Shown here: piece by piece, positions 56,201 through 64,000 of the stretch | Position numbering within the stretch: the first letter of the stretch is position 1 | Layout of the letters: each line of letters starts with the position of its first letter | From: Tamaricihabitans halophyticus | GTDB taxonomy: Bacteria > Actinomycetota > Actinomycetes > Mycobacteriales > Pseudonocardiaceae | DNA length: 64,000 nt | Reading direction: 5' to 3' | Assembly: GCF_004340875.1 (NCBI RefSeq) | Contig: NZ_SLXQ01000018.1 | Location: 41,589-105,588, forward strand | Position numbers and translations under genes: made by a program | The notes under the pieces: generated by a model | The model's input: the letters and a program-made list of their open reading frames with translations, nothing else | Databases searched by the model: none | What the model was told of the DNA's origin: nothing

Positions 56201-59200
56201 ACGGCATGCGGCCGGCACTCTGACCATGGCCGAAACCGATGGAACCGCGCTCAGCGAATGGCCGCCACCAGGTACCGAACGGGTCGAGATCGGCGACCTT
56301 TACCAGGACCTGATCTCCGGCGGCCGGACGTTCGGGCCCACCTTCCAAGGACTGCGGGCGGTATGGCGCGACACCGACACCGTGTACGCGGAAGCCGTCC
56401 TGCCCGATACGGCACTTGGCGCCTCATTCGGCCTGCATCCCGCACTGCTCGACGCCGCCTTGCATTCCGTCGCGCTCACCGACTTGGGGACCATCAGCCG
56501 GGGCGGACTACCCTTCAGCTGGGAAGGCGTGTCCCTACACGCCGTCGGAGCCACCGCCCTTCGGGTTCGACTAACCCGAACCGGCGAGGACTCGGTCTCC
56601 GTCGTGGTCGCCGATCTGGAAGGAAATCCGGTAGCCACCGCGGACTCGCTCGTCGTACGCGAGGTATCCAGCGAACAACTCGGCACCGCGGGACTCCTCG
56701 ACAGGGACGCACTGTTTCATGTGGACTGGTTTCCCGCTACGGCTACCACCTCCGGGTTCGTCGCCGCGCACCACCTCGGCGAAGAACCAAACGCACTAGC
56801 CGAGCTGGCCGAGGCGCCGGCACCGCAACTCGTTGTCGCGCCCGTCGCCGCCGCCGGCGAAGCGCTGAACGCGACACACGAGTTGACCGCGTCGGTATTG
56901 ACGCTGCTACAAGACTGGCTCGCCGAACCGGCGTTCGCCGAATCCTGCCTGGTTATCCATACGGTAGGCGCAACAACTGGTGCGAGCCTCGCCGCCGCGG
57001 CCGTCTGGGGCTTGGTGCGCAGCGCCCAAGTTGAACATCCCGGCCGCTTCCGCCTCATCGATTCGGATGGCGACACGTCAGCTGGGACGACCCTCGACCA
57101 AGCACTCGCGGTCGACGAACCACAAGTCGCCATCCGGGGCGGCGAACTGACGGTGCCTCGACTGACCCGCACGAGTCGCGGCGCGACCGGACCCACCATC
57201 ACCGGTACCGTGCTGATCACCGGCGGTACCGGCGGGCTCGGTAAACGGATAGCCCGGCACCTCGTTGCCAGCTACGGCGTCACCGACCTACTGCTGCTTT
57301 CCCGCACCGGCGGCGCGGCAGCCGGTGACCTGGTCACGGAGCTTGCCGAAGCCGGCGCACGGGCGGAGATCGTATCCTGCGACGTGACCGACCGCGCCGC
57401 GCTCGCCGGCGTACTCGACGGCCGCGCTATCGGTGCCGTCATCCATACCGCTGGTGTCATCGACGACAGCATGCTCGAACGGCAGAACGCCGAGCGTCTG
57501 GCCACGGTCCTTGGGCCCAAAGCGGACGCCGCCTGGCACCTCCACGAACTCGTCGGTGACGCCACACCTTTCGTGCTGTTCTCCTCCACAGCGGGCACCC
57601 TCGGCAGCGCAGGGCAAGCAAACTATGCCGCGGCGAACGCCTTCCTCGACGCCCTGGCCGTGTACCGGCGCGCGCACGGATTACCAACCACCGCGCTCGC
57701 GTGGGGACCGTGGGACGAATCCGCTGGAATGACCAGAGAGCTCGGTGCTGCCGGTACGGCACGCCTTGCGCGCTCGGGGATGCCGCCACTCACAGCTGAA
57801 CAGGGACTTCGACTGTTCGACGAAGCGCTGGCCGCCGACGCCGCGACGCTTGCGCCCGTTCATCTCGACCTGGCGACACTGCGTGCCGCGGACGAAGTGC
57901 CGCCGTTGCTGCGCAGACTGATCCGAAGCCGTGGTCGGCGTGCGGTTGCCGTGGTCTCCGCCGCCGTCGACGGGCTGGTCCAACGCCTTACCGGCCTGCC
58001 GGCCGAGGACCGCTACGAGTCTGTTCTGGATATCACGCGTGGCGCGATCGCGGGCGTGCTCGGACATGTCGACGCCGCCGCGGTCGAGCCGCAGCTCACG
58101 TTCACGGAACTCGGCTTCGACTCGATGACCGGCGTCGAACTGCGCAACCGGCTGACCGCGGAAACCGGATTGCGGCTACCGGCGACACTGGTATTCGACT
58201 ATCCAACCGCTGCCGTACTGACGGAGTTCCTACTCACTGAGCTGTTTGGGGTGGAGGCCGACGTCCCCGAACCGCCACGCAACACAGCGGCTGTCGCCGA
58301 CGACCCGGTAGTGCTGGTCGGCATGGCCTGCCGATACCCGGGCGGGGTTGGCACGCCGGAGGAACTCTGGGATCTAGTGGCGAACGGCGGCGATGCGATC
58401 ACCGGCTTTCCGGATAATCGTGGGTGGGACCTGTCCGCCCTTTACCACCCCGACCCCGCTGAACCTGGCCGCACGCATGTGACCGACGGCGGTTTCCTGC
58501 ACGACGCCGGGTTCTTCGACGCGGACTTCTTCGGGATGAGCCCACGCGAAGCCCTTGCGACCGATGCCCAGCAACGGCAACTGCTGGAAGTGTGCTGGGA
58601 AGCTATGGAGCGTTCCGGCATCGACCCCGCCACACTGCGGGGTAGCCGGACTGGTGTGTTCGCTGGTGTCATGTACGCGGATTACGTGAGCTTGCTCAGC
58701 GACGACGAGTTCGAAGGCTTTCGCGGCGCCGGCAGCTCACCTGCAGTCCTGTCCGGCCGGATTTCCTACACCTTCGGATTCGAAGGGCCGGCGGTGACAG
58801 TCGACACCGCCTGTTCCTCGTCGTTGGTGTCACTGCATCTGGCCGCACAAGCCTTGCGTGCGGGCGACTGTTCGCTGGCACTTGCCGGCGGCGTGACCGT
58901 CATGTCCACACCGTCGCCATATATCGAGTTCTCCCGGCAAGGCGGACTGGCCGCTGATGGCCGTTGCAAGGCGTTTGGCGATGGCGCGGACGGTGTGGGC
59001 TGGTCGGAAGGCGTGGGGGTGCTCGTACTCGAGCGGATGTCTGATGCCAAACGCCACGGGCACCAGATACTAGCCGTGCTCAAGGGGTCAGCGATCAACC
59101 AGGACGGTGCCTCGAACGGGCTCGCCGCGCCAAACGGCCCTTCGCAGCAGCGGGTGATTCGCGCGGCACTCGCCTCTGCTGGACTGTCCACGTCGGATGT

Positions 59201-62200
59201 TGATGTGGTTGAGGCGCACGGGACCGGTACCACGCTGGGCGATCCAATCGAGGCGCAGGCACTCCTCGCCACCTACGGACAGGGCCGTGAGTCGCCACTG
59301 CTACTCGGCGCGGTGAAGTCCAATATCGGACATACACAGGCCGCGGCGGGTGTCGCCGGGGTGATCAAGATGGTCACCGCTATGCGACAGGGAACGGTAC
59401 CACCAACGCTGCACGCCGATGCAGCATCATCGCATGTCGATTGGGAGTCCGGCGCGGTCGAGTTGGCCACCGACACCGTTCCGTGGCCGGAAACGAACCA
59501 TGTCCGCCGTGCCGCCATATCGTCGTTCGGTATCAGCGGTACGAACGCGCATGTGATCGTGGAGTCGGTGCCGGTCGAGCCGACTCCGGCAGCCGAACTA
59601 CTTCCGGTGGTGCCGTGGGTGGTGTCGGCGAAGTCGGCTGAAGCTCTGGATGGTCAGCTGGCGCGTCTTTCGGCTGTGGATGCGCCGGCTGTTGATGTGG
59701 GTTTTTCGCTGCTGTCGCGGAGTTCGTTCGACCATCGTGCGGTGGTGGTGGATGGTGTTGAGTTGGCTCGTGGTGTTTCAGGCGAGTCTGGTGTGTTGGT
59801 GTTGGTGTTTGCGGGTCAGGGTGCGCAGCGGCTTGGTATGGGTCGTGGGTTGTATGGGCGTTTCCCGGTGTTTGCGGCCGCGTTTGATGAGGTGGCCAGT
59901 AGGTTCGATGGGCTAGTTGAGGTGGTGTGGGGTTCGGATGAGTCGGAGTTAGCGAGGACGGGTTGGGCGCAGCCGGCGTTGTTTGCGTTTGAGGTTGCGT
60001 TGTTTCGGCTGGTTGAGTCGTTTGGTATTCGGCCGAGTGTGTTGGTGGGTCATTCGGTTGGTGAGATCGCGGCCGCGCATGTGGCGGGTGTGTTCTCGCT
60101 CGACGATGCCTGCACTCTGGTGGGGGCGCGGGCTCGGTTGATGCAGGCGTTGCCTGAGGGTGGTGCGATGGTCGCCGTACGCGCCACCGAGGACGAGTTT
60201 ACTCTCACGGATGGTGTGTCGATCGCTGCGGTGAACGGTCCGGACAGTGTGGTGCTCTCAGGCGTCGAGGACGAAGTGCTTGCGGCTGTAGGGGAGCGCA
60301 AGCACACGCGACTCAAGGTGTCGCATGCGTTTCATTCGCCGTTGATGGACCCGATGCTCGACGAATTCCGAGAAGCCATCGCCGGCATCGAGTTCGGCAA
60401 ACCGACGATCCCGCTGGTCAAGGATGTTGGCAGTGTCGACTATTGGGTGAATCATGTGCGCGATACCGTGCGGTTCGCCGACGACATTGCCGCCACCGGA
60501 GCCGATACCTTCCTCGAGATCGGACCAGACGGCACCCTCTCCGCACAGGTAGACGGAATCCCGACACTGCGCAAAGACCAAGACGAAGAAACCGCGTTCC
60601 TCACCGCCCTGGCCCGCCTGCACGTCACCGGCACCACAGTCGACTGGCAGCCACTATTCGCAGGCACCGGGGCAACTTTCGTGGATCTGCCCACCTACGC
60701 CTTCCAGCACGAGTGGTACTGGCCCCGGCCGGCTGGCTCGCCGGGCGACGCATCCGGCCTCGGCCTCATTCCCGCCACCCATCCACTACTCGGCGCCGGT
60801 CTACCGCTCGCCGACACCGACGGCCTGCTGTTCACCGCACGGCTATCCACACACACCCACCCGTGGCTTGCCGAACACACCATTGGCGGTCAAGCCATCC
60901 TGCCGGGTACCGCCCTACTCGAAATCGCCGTCCGGGCCGGTGACGAGATCGGCTGTGCCACGGTTGACGAGCTCACCCTCGGCGAACCACTCGCGTTACC
61001 CGCGCAGGGCGCCGTCGTACTACAGGTGACGATCGGCGAAGCCGACGGCGCTGGAAAACACGCGTTAGCGATCTACTCGCGCGCGGAGGGTCAAGCAGCC
61101 GAGCCATGGACACGTCACGCGACCGGACTCCTCGGCGCCGACACAGCGCAATCCAAACTCGACCTGACCACATGGCCGCCAGTCGGCGCCGAGCCAGTGG
61201 ACCTCGAAGGCAGCTACGACCACCTTTCCGCCGGCGGCTTCGACTACGGCCCTACGTTTCGCGGGCTGCGCGCCGTCTGGCAGCGAGACGAGGAAGTATT
61301 CGCCGAAGCCGCCCTACCCGAATCGGCAGGCGATGCCGATCGCTACGGGCTGCACCCAGCACTGTTCGACGCCGCGCTGCACGCGATAGGCGTCGCCGAC
61401 CTGAACATGCCGACCGGAGCGGTACCGTTCAGCTGGGAAGGCGTCACGCTGCGCGCCAGCGGCGCCACAGCGGTCCGCGCGATCATCAGCCGAACCGGCG
61501 AAGACAGTGTCACGCTGGAAATCGCCGATGCCGCCGGTAGTCCGGTCGCCACGGTTGAGGCGCTTGCACTGCGCCCAGCCGATCCGACTACAGCACTGAT
61601 CGGCGACGCACTGCATGGCGTTACCTGGGCACCAATCCCGCTTCCGGACACTGCCACGAGCGCCGCCATCCTCGGAGCGGATCCGCACGGGATCGGCCTA
61701 CCGGCGCTTGCCGACGGCGATGCGGTCCCGCCGAACATAGTGGTTTGCCTCAGCGCGACCGAAACCGACGATGCGGACATCCCAGCCGCCGCACACACCT
61801 TGACCAGGCGCGCACTCGATTTGATCCACACCTGGCTGACCGACGAGCGATACGCCAACGCGCGATTGGTGTTCGTTAGCCGCGCGGACGACCTACCGAC
61901 CGCGGCGGCGTTCGGACTGGTGCGCTCCGCCTGCACCGAGCACCCCGGTCGATTCGGCACGATCCAACTATCCGCAGGCTGGACCCGCGAACAACTCCTA
62001 CGCTCGCTCACCAGCGACGAACCGCAGCTGCGCCTGGGCGAACAAGCCTCCGCAGCCCGGCTGACGCGGATCGCCGCAAGCGACCACCAGCCAAACTGGA
62101 CTGGCACGGTACTCGTGACCGGCGGCAGCGGTAGCCTCGGCGCGCTGATCGCACGACATCTGATCGAGGTGCACGACGTCCCAGACGTGCTACTCCTCAG

Positions 62201-64000
62201 CCGATCCGGCAACCTGCCCGCATCGCTATCTGATGTAGACGGAGTACGGGCGGTCGGCTGTGACGCCGCCGACCGGCAGGCGTTGCAAGCAGCGCTCGCC
62301 GGCGAGTCGGTCTCTGCGGTCGTGCATGCCGCAGGGGTACTCGACGACGGTGTACTGGAATCGTTGACGCCGGAGCGCGTGGCCGCGGTACTACAGCCGA
62401 AGGTCGACGCCGCATGGTATCTGCGAGAACTGCTGCCGGGAGCCAGCCTCGTACTGTTCTCCTCAGCGGCGGGGGTGTTTGGCGCGGCAGGGCAAGCCAG
62501 CTACGCGGCCGGCAACGCTTTCCTCGACGCGCTCGCCGAAACACATCCGCATACCGTTTCCCTCGCGTGGGGACCGTGGGCAGCGGGAATGGCGGGAGAC
62601 GTCGACGACGAGCGGTTGGTCCGTTCCGGGATGCCGGCGCTGAGCACCGAGCAGGGCCTCGCCTTGTTCGATGCCTCGCTCGGCACTGGCCGGTCCACCG
62701 TGGTCCCAGTACGCCTGGACCTGTCAGTCCGCGCCCGAGGCGAGGTGCCGCCGCTACTGCGTGGCATGGTGCGAACCCGTACCCAGCGCGGCACGGCCCG
62801 CGTTACCGAAGCTGCGCCGGAACTGGTGCGCCGGTTGAGTTCAATACCCGAAACGGACCGGTTGCCCGTTCTGGTTGAGGTGGTCCGGACCCAAGTAGCC
62901 GCAGTACTCGGTCACCACAGTAGTGAGCGGATCGACCCTGGCCGTTCCTTCCACGAACTGGGTTTCGACTCGCTGACCGCGGTCGAGCTGCGCAACCAGC
63001 TGACCACCGAGACCGGGCTACGCTTACCCGCGACCCTGGTGTTCGACCACCCAACGGGGACGGCGCTTGCCGAGTACCTGCTGGCCGAACTACTCGGCTC
63101 GGTACCCGTCACCGAGGTGGTAGCGCCAGCCGCCCTGTCCGAGGATCCCGTCGTGGTCGTTGGCATGGCCTGCCGCTATCCCGGCGGAATTACCACTCCG
63201 GACGACCTGTGGCAGCTCGTGCACGATGGCGTGGACGCCATCGGTTCACTGCCGGCAAACCGTGGCTGGGACCTGGACACACTGTTCGACGGCGACCCGG
63301 AGCATGCGGGTACCTCCTATACCCGCTCGGGCGGATTCCTCTACGACGCGGGCGAGTTCGATCCAGCCTTCTTCGGGATGAGCCCCCGCGAGGCCGTCAC
63401 CACCGACGCGCAACAACGACTGCTCCTGCAGGCGTGCTGGGAGGCGTTGGAGCGTTCCGGGGTTGATCCGGTGTCGTTGCGGGGTAGTCGAACGGGTGTG
63501 TTCGCCGGCGTGATGTACAACGATTATGCCGCCCTGCTCACCGGTGAGGAACACGAGGGCTACCAGGGGCAGAGCAGCGCCGCGAGCATCGCATCCGGCC
63601 GGGTCGCCTATACGTTTGGTTTCGAGGGCCCCACGATGACGGTGGACACCGCCTGCTCGTCCTCTCTGGTGTCGATGCATCTGGCTGCGCAGGCACTACG
63701 GTCCGGAGAATGTTCGCTGGCATTGGCCGGCGGTGTCACTGTCATGTCCACGCCGAACCCCTTCGTCGAGTTCTCCCGGCAGCGTGGTCTCGCGCCGGAT
63801 GGGCGCTGTAAGGCGTTCGCTGACTCGGCCGATGGTGTGGGTTGGTCTGAGGGTGTGGGCATGGTGGTGTTGGCGCGCCTGTCGGACGCGGAGCGGGCGG
63901 GTTATCCGGTCTTGGCGGTTGTTCGTGGTTCGGCGGTGAATTCGGATGGTGCGTCGAATGGGTTGACGGCGCCGAATGGTCCTTCGCAGCAGCGGGTGAT
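53298..64000 (+). CDS. PKS-5: type I polyketide synthase with DH-KR modules, 3' end missing
   Basis: The frame is open from the ATG at 53298 to the window edge (3567 codons seen); the catalytic motifs of all three KSs fall in the same frame, so no frameshift. Residues 1-32 form a docking coiled coil (RYVEALRTSLRRIEQLEQQN). Two complete modules KS-AT-DH-KR-ACP and the first two thirds of a third KS follow. Both ATs read HAFH (malonyl), both DHs keep HxxxGxxxxP and the second Asp, and both KRs are B-type and active, so each module should leave a trans double bond. Successive DH-KR modules after a methylmalonyl pair are how polyenes begin; it parallels AmphC/NysC (inference). The number of double bonds depends on modules beyond the window. 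Confidence 0.96.
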   Translation, partial: MTNDRYVEALRTSLRRIEQLEQQNQQLVASAVEPIAVVGMGCRFPGGVGTPEQLWDLVAGGHDAVGSFPADRGWDLDALSAGGSLTVEGGFMPEALDFDPGFFNISPREATAMDPQQRLLLEVTWEALERAGIDPDSLLGSRTGVFAGTTGADYMTVVTDTDDDLKVYGSTAFAASVMSGRIAYVLGLEGPAVTVDTGCSSSLVAIHWAIQALRSGECSVALAGGATVMTTPAAFEAFTTQGNGLAADGRCKAFAESADGTGWGEGAGMLVLERLSDAQRNGHPVVAVLRGSALNSDGASNGLTAPNGPSQQRVIRAALDSCGLSTQDVDLVEAHGTGTTLGDPIEAQALLATYGQDRSNPLLLGTIKSNIGHTQAAAGVAGVIKMIMSIRHGFAPPTLHVDELSSHVDWTAGSVELLRSGMDWPGVDRPRRAGVSAFGISGTNAHVIVEQAPEAIVEPVEAAVTPAVVPWVLSGRTASALDVQRSRVERAAVDQSSVDVAASLADRAKLPHRAVVVDGVEIARGVARDGSLALVFAGQGAQRLGMGRGLYGRFPVFAAAFDEVASRFDGLVEVVWGSDEDVLAETGWAQLALFALEVALFRLVESFGVRPSVLVGHSIGEIAAAHVAGVFSLDDACTLVGARARLMQALPEGGAMVAVRATEDEFTLTDGVSIAAVNGPDSVVLSGVEEEVLAAVGERKHTRLKVSHAFHSPLMDPMLDEFREAIAGIEFGEPVIPLVKDVGSVDYWVNHVRDTVRFADDIAASDADRFLEIGPDGTLSALVDGIPLQRKDRNEEEALVHGLANAHVRGVPMRWKTLFDGTGARRIDLPTYPFEHARYWPSNPKRTSDPAGLGQRAAGHPLLGAVVELADDGGAVFTSRISIATHPWLVDHLVLGQTMFPGTGFLELAIRAGDELGCGRVEELTLAAPLVLDSPIRLQVRVGADDGTGRRTISVHSHAEDAGEGNWIRHAAGTLTMAETDGTALSEWPPPGTERVEIGDLYQDLISGGRTFGPTFQGLRAVWRDTDTVYAEAVLPDTALGASFGLHPALLDAALHSVALTDLGTISRGGLPFSWEGVSLHAVGATALRVRLTRTGEDSVSVVVADLEGNPVATADSLVVREVSSEQLGTAGLLDRDALFHVDWFPATATTSGFVAAHHLGEEPNALAELAEAPAPQLVVAPVAAAGEALNATHELTASVLTLLQDWLAEPAFAESCLVIHTVGATTGASLAAAAVWGLVRSAQVEHPGRFRLIDSDGDTSAGTTLDQALAVDEPQVAIRGGELTVPRLTRTSRGATGPTITGTVLITGGTGGLGKRIARHLVASYGVTDLLLLSRTGGAAAGDLVTELAEAGARAEIVSCDVTDRAALAGVLDGRAIGAVIHTAGVIDDSMLERQNAERLATVLGPKADAAWHLHELVGDATPFVLFSSTAGTLGSAGQANYAAANAFLDALAVYRRAHGLPTTALAWGPWDESAGMTRELGAAGTARLARSGMPPLTAEQGLRLFDEALAADAATLAPVHLDLATLRAADEVPPLLRRLIRSRGRRAVAVVSAAVDGLVQRLTGLPAEDRYESVLDITRGAIAGVLGHVDAAAVEPQLTFTELGFDSMTGVELRNRLTAETGLRLPATLVFDYPTAAVLTEFLLTELFGVEADVPEPPRNTAAVADDPVVLVGMACRYPGGVGTPEELWDLVANGGDAITGFPDNRGWDLSALYHPDPAEPGRTHVTDGGFLHDAGFFDADFFGMSPREALATDAQQRQLLEVCWEAMERSGIDPATLRGSRTGVFAGVMYADYVSLLSDDEFEGFRGAGSSPAVLSGRISYTFGFEGPAVTVDTACSSSLVSLHLAAQALRAGDCSLALAGGVTVMSTPSPYIEFSRQGGLAADGRCKAFGDGADGVGWSEGVGVLVLERMSDAKRHGHQILAVLKGSAINQDGASNGLAAPNGPSQQRVIRAALASAGLSTSDVDVVEAHGTGTTLGDPIEAQALLATYGQGRESPLLLGAVKSNIGHTQAAAGVAGVIKMVTAMRQGTVPPTLHADAASSHVDWESGAVELATDTVPWPETNHVRRAAISSFGISGTNAHVIVESVPVEPTPAAELLPVVPWVVSAKSAEALDGQLARLSAVDAPAVDVGFSLLSRSSFDHRAVVVDGVELARGVSGESGVLVLVFAGQGAQRLGMGRGLYGRFPVFAAAFDEVASRFDGLVEVVWGSDESELARTGWAQPALFAFEVALFRLVESFGIRPSVLVGHSVGEIAAAHVAGVFSLDDACTLVGARARLMQALPEGGAMVAVRATEDEFTLTDGVSIAAVNGPDSVVLSGVEDEVLAAVGERKHTRLKVSHAFHSPLMDPMLDEFREAIAGIEFGKPTIPLVKDVGSVDYWVNHVRDTVRFADDIAATGADTFLEIGPDGTLSAQVDGIPTLRKDQDEETAFLTALARLHVTGTTVDWQPLFAGTGATFVDLPTYAFQHEWYWPRPAGSPGDASGLGLIPATHPLLGAGLPLADTDGLLFTARLSTHTHPWLAEHTIGGQAILPGTALLEIAVRAGDEIGCATVDELTLGEPLALPAQGAVVLQVTIGEADGAGKHALAIYSRAEGQAAEPWTRHATGLLGADTAQSKLDLTTWPPVGAEPVDLEGSYDHLSAGGFDYGPTFRGLRAVWQRDEEVFAEAALPESAGDADRYGLHPALFDAALHAIGVADLNMPTGAVPFSWEGVTLRASGATAVRAIISRTGEDSVTLEIADAAGSPVATVEALALRPADPTTALIGDALHGVTWAPIPLPDTATSAAILGADPHGIGLPALADGDAVPPNIVVCLSATETDDADIPAAAHTLTRRALDLIHTWLTDERYANARLVFVSRADDLPTAAAFGLVRSACTEHPGRFGTIQLSAGWTREQLLRSLTSDEPQLRLGEQASAARLTRIAASDHQPNWTGTVLVTGGSGSLGALIARHLIEVHDVPDVLLLSRSGNLPASLSDVDGVRAVGCDAADRQALQAALAGESVSAVVHAAGVLDDGVLESLTPERVAAVLQPKVDAAWYLRELLPGASLVLFSSAAGVFGAAGQASYAAGNAFLDALAETHPHTVSLAWGPWAAGMAGDVDDERLVRSGMPALSTEQGLALFDASLGTGRSTVVPVRLDLSVRARGEVPPLLRGMVRTRTQRGTARVTEAAPELVRRLSSIPETDRLPVLVEVVRTQVAAVLGHHSSERIDPGRSFHELGFDSLTAVELRNQLTTETGLRLPATLVFDHPTGTALAEYLLAELLGSVPVTEVVAPAALSEDPVVVVGMACRYPGGITTPDDLWQLVHDGVDAIGSLPANRGWDLDTLFDGDPEHAGTSYTRSGGFLYDAGEFDPAFFGMSPREAVTTDAQQRLLLQACWEALERSGVDPVSLRGSRTGVFAGVMYNDYAALLTGEEHEGYQGQSSAASIASGRVAYTFGFEGPTMTVDTACSSSLVSMHLAAQALRSGECSLALAGGVTVMSTPNPFVEFSRQRGLAPDGRCKAFADSADGVGWSEGVGMVVLARLSDAERAGYPVLAVVRGSAVNSDGASNGLTAPNGPSQQRV
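53394..58250 (+). other. PKS-5 module 1: KS-AT(malonyl)-DH-KR(B)-ACP
   Basis: KS Cys at 53892 in DTGCSSSL, His at 54300 and 54414. AT Ser at 55149, HAFH at 55419-55430. DH about 55875-56670 with HLVLGQTMFP (His at 55971) and Asp at 56451. KR from 57204 with I-D-D at the LDD site (57459-57467) and Tyr at 57624. ACP Ser at 58122 in LGFDSMT. Predicted product is an alpha,beta double bond. Confidence 0.94.
54860..55680 (+). repeat. Homogenised AT block, copy 3 of 4
   Basis: AT of PKS-5 module 1. It shares the 20-mer at 55132-55151 and long near-identical runs with copy 2, including the low-GC linker at about 55565-55635, and a distinctive run with copy 4 around 54980-55035. It contains an in-frame TTA codon at 55044. 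Confidence 0.88.
58299..63100 (+). other. PKS-5 module 2: KS-AT(malonyl)-DH-KR(B)-ACP
   Basis: KS Cys at 58812, His at 59217 and 59331, with the signature GMSPREA, TDAQQR and AGVMYADY. AT Ser at 60054, HAFH at 60324-60335. DH about 60780-61590 with HTIGGQAILP (His at 60876) and Asp at 61368. KR from 62103 is slightly compact but complete: LDD 62340-62348, Tyr 62502. ACP Ser at 62970. Predicted product is a second conjugated double bond. Confidence 0.94.
59760..60640 (+). repeat. Homogenised AT block, copy 4 of 4
   Basis: AT of PKS-5 module 2. The 20-mer is at 60037-60056. The 5' part matches copies 2 and 3; around 59941-60056 it matches copy 1 (including the TTA at 59949); the 3' linker (about 60510-60620) matches copy 2. 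This mosaic pattern suggests repeated gene conversion. Confidence 0.86.
63141..64000 (+). other. PKS-5 module 3 (partial): KS only
   Basis: KS with Cys at 63654 (DTACSSSL). The window ends before the two catalytic His motifs. It shares GMSPREA, TDAQQR and AGVMYNDY with the KS of module 2, so it probably also receives a dehydrated chain. Confidence 0.92.

Noticed and set aside
1..64000. CRISPR arrays, tRNA or rRNA genes, insertion sequences, attachment sites
   Set aside because: None seen. The only extended repeats are homologous PKS domains, and non-coding DNA totals only about 450 bp.

Overview
The window is an interior slice of a very large modular type I polyketide synthase (PKS) cluster from a high-GC actinomycete. 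The evidence is the GC-rich codon use, the dense antisense open frames, the actinobacterial KS-AT-KR-ACP modules and the P450 type. The genus cannot be fixed from the sequence. About 97 percent of the window codes for five giant PKS proteins: two run off the edges and three are complete. The only other genes are a cytochrome P450 and a 110-residue protein of unknown function. No loading module, glycosyltransferase, ferredoxin, regulator, transporter, RNA gene, CRISPR array or insertion sequence is visible.

Left block (1-33606, + strand), the end of an assembly line: PKS-1 (5' cut) carries [AT]-KR-ACP / KS-AT-KR(dead)-ACP / KS-AT-KR-ACP. PKS-2 overlaps it by 4 nt and carries KS-AT-DH-ER-KR-ACP / KS-AT-KR-ACP / KS-AT-DH(dead)-KR-ACP. 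PKS-3 carries KS-AT-DH-ER-KR-ACP-TE. Read back from the thioesterase, these predict CH2 at C3, OH at C5 and C7, CH2 at C9, OH at C11, ketone at C13 and OH at C15, all from malonyl units in the complete modules. The layout (1+TE, 3, then KR/dead KR/KR) closely parallels the C1-C15 polyol half of amphotericin-type polyene macrolides, where a C13 ketone closes to a hemiketal.

Middle (33607-35472): a P450 convergent with PKS-3, preceded in its own short operon by the unknown small gene. A 218-bp divergent intergenic region separates that operon from the right block.

Right block (35473-64000, + strand), probably the start of the same assembly line: PKS-4 has four modules: malonyl/KR(A), malonyl/KR(B), methylmalonyl/KR(A2), methylmalonyl/KR(A1). 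PKS-5 (3' cut) continues with KS-AT-DH-KR-ACP twice and a third KS, which would build conjugated double bonds. Two methylmalonyl modules followed by DH-KR modules is the order of the first steps of amphotericin and nystatin. Here two extra malonyl/KR modules precede them, implying a longer hydroxylated side chain beyond the lactone oxygen.

Best overall reading (inference): a polyene macrolide pathway with a permuted gene order, late genes first. Recent sequence homogenisation among at least four acyltransferase domains is the most striking DNA-level feature.
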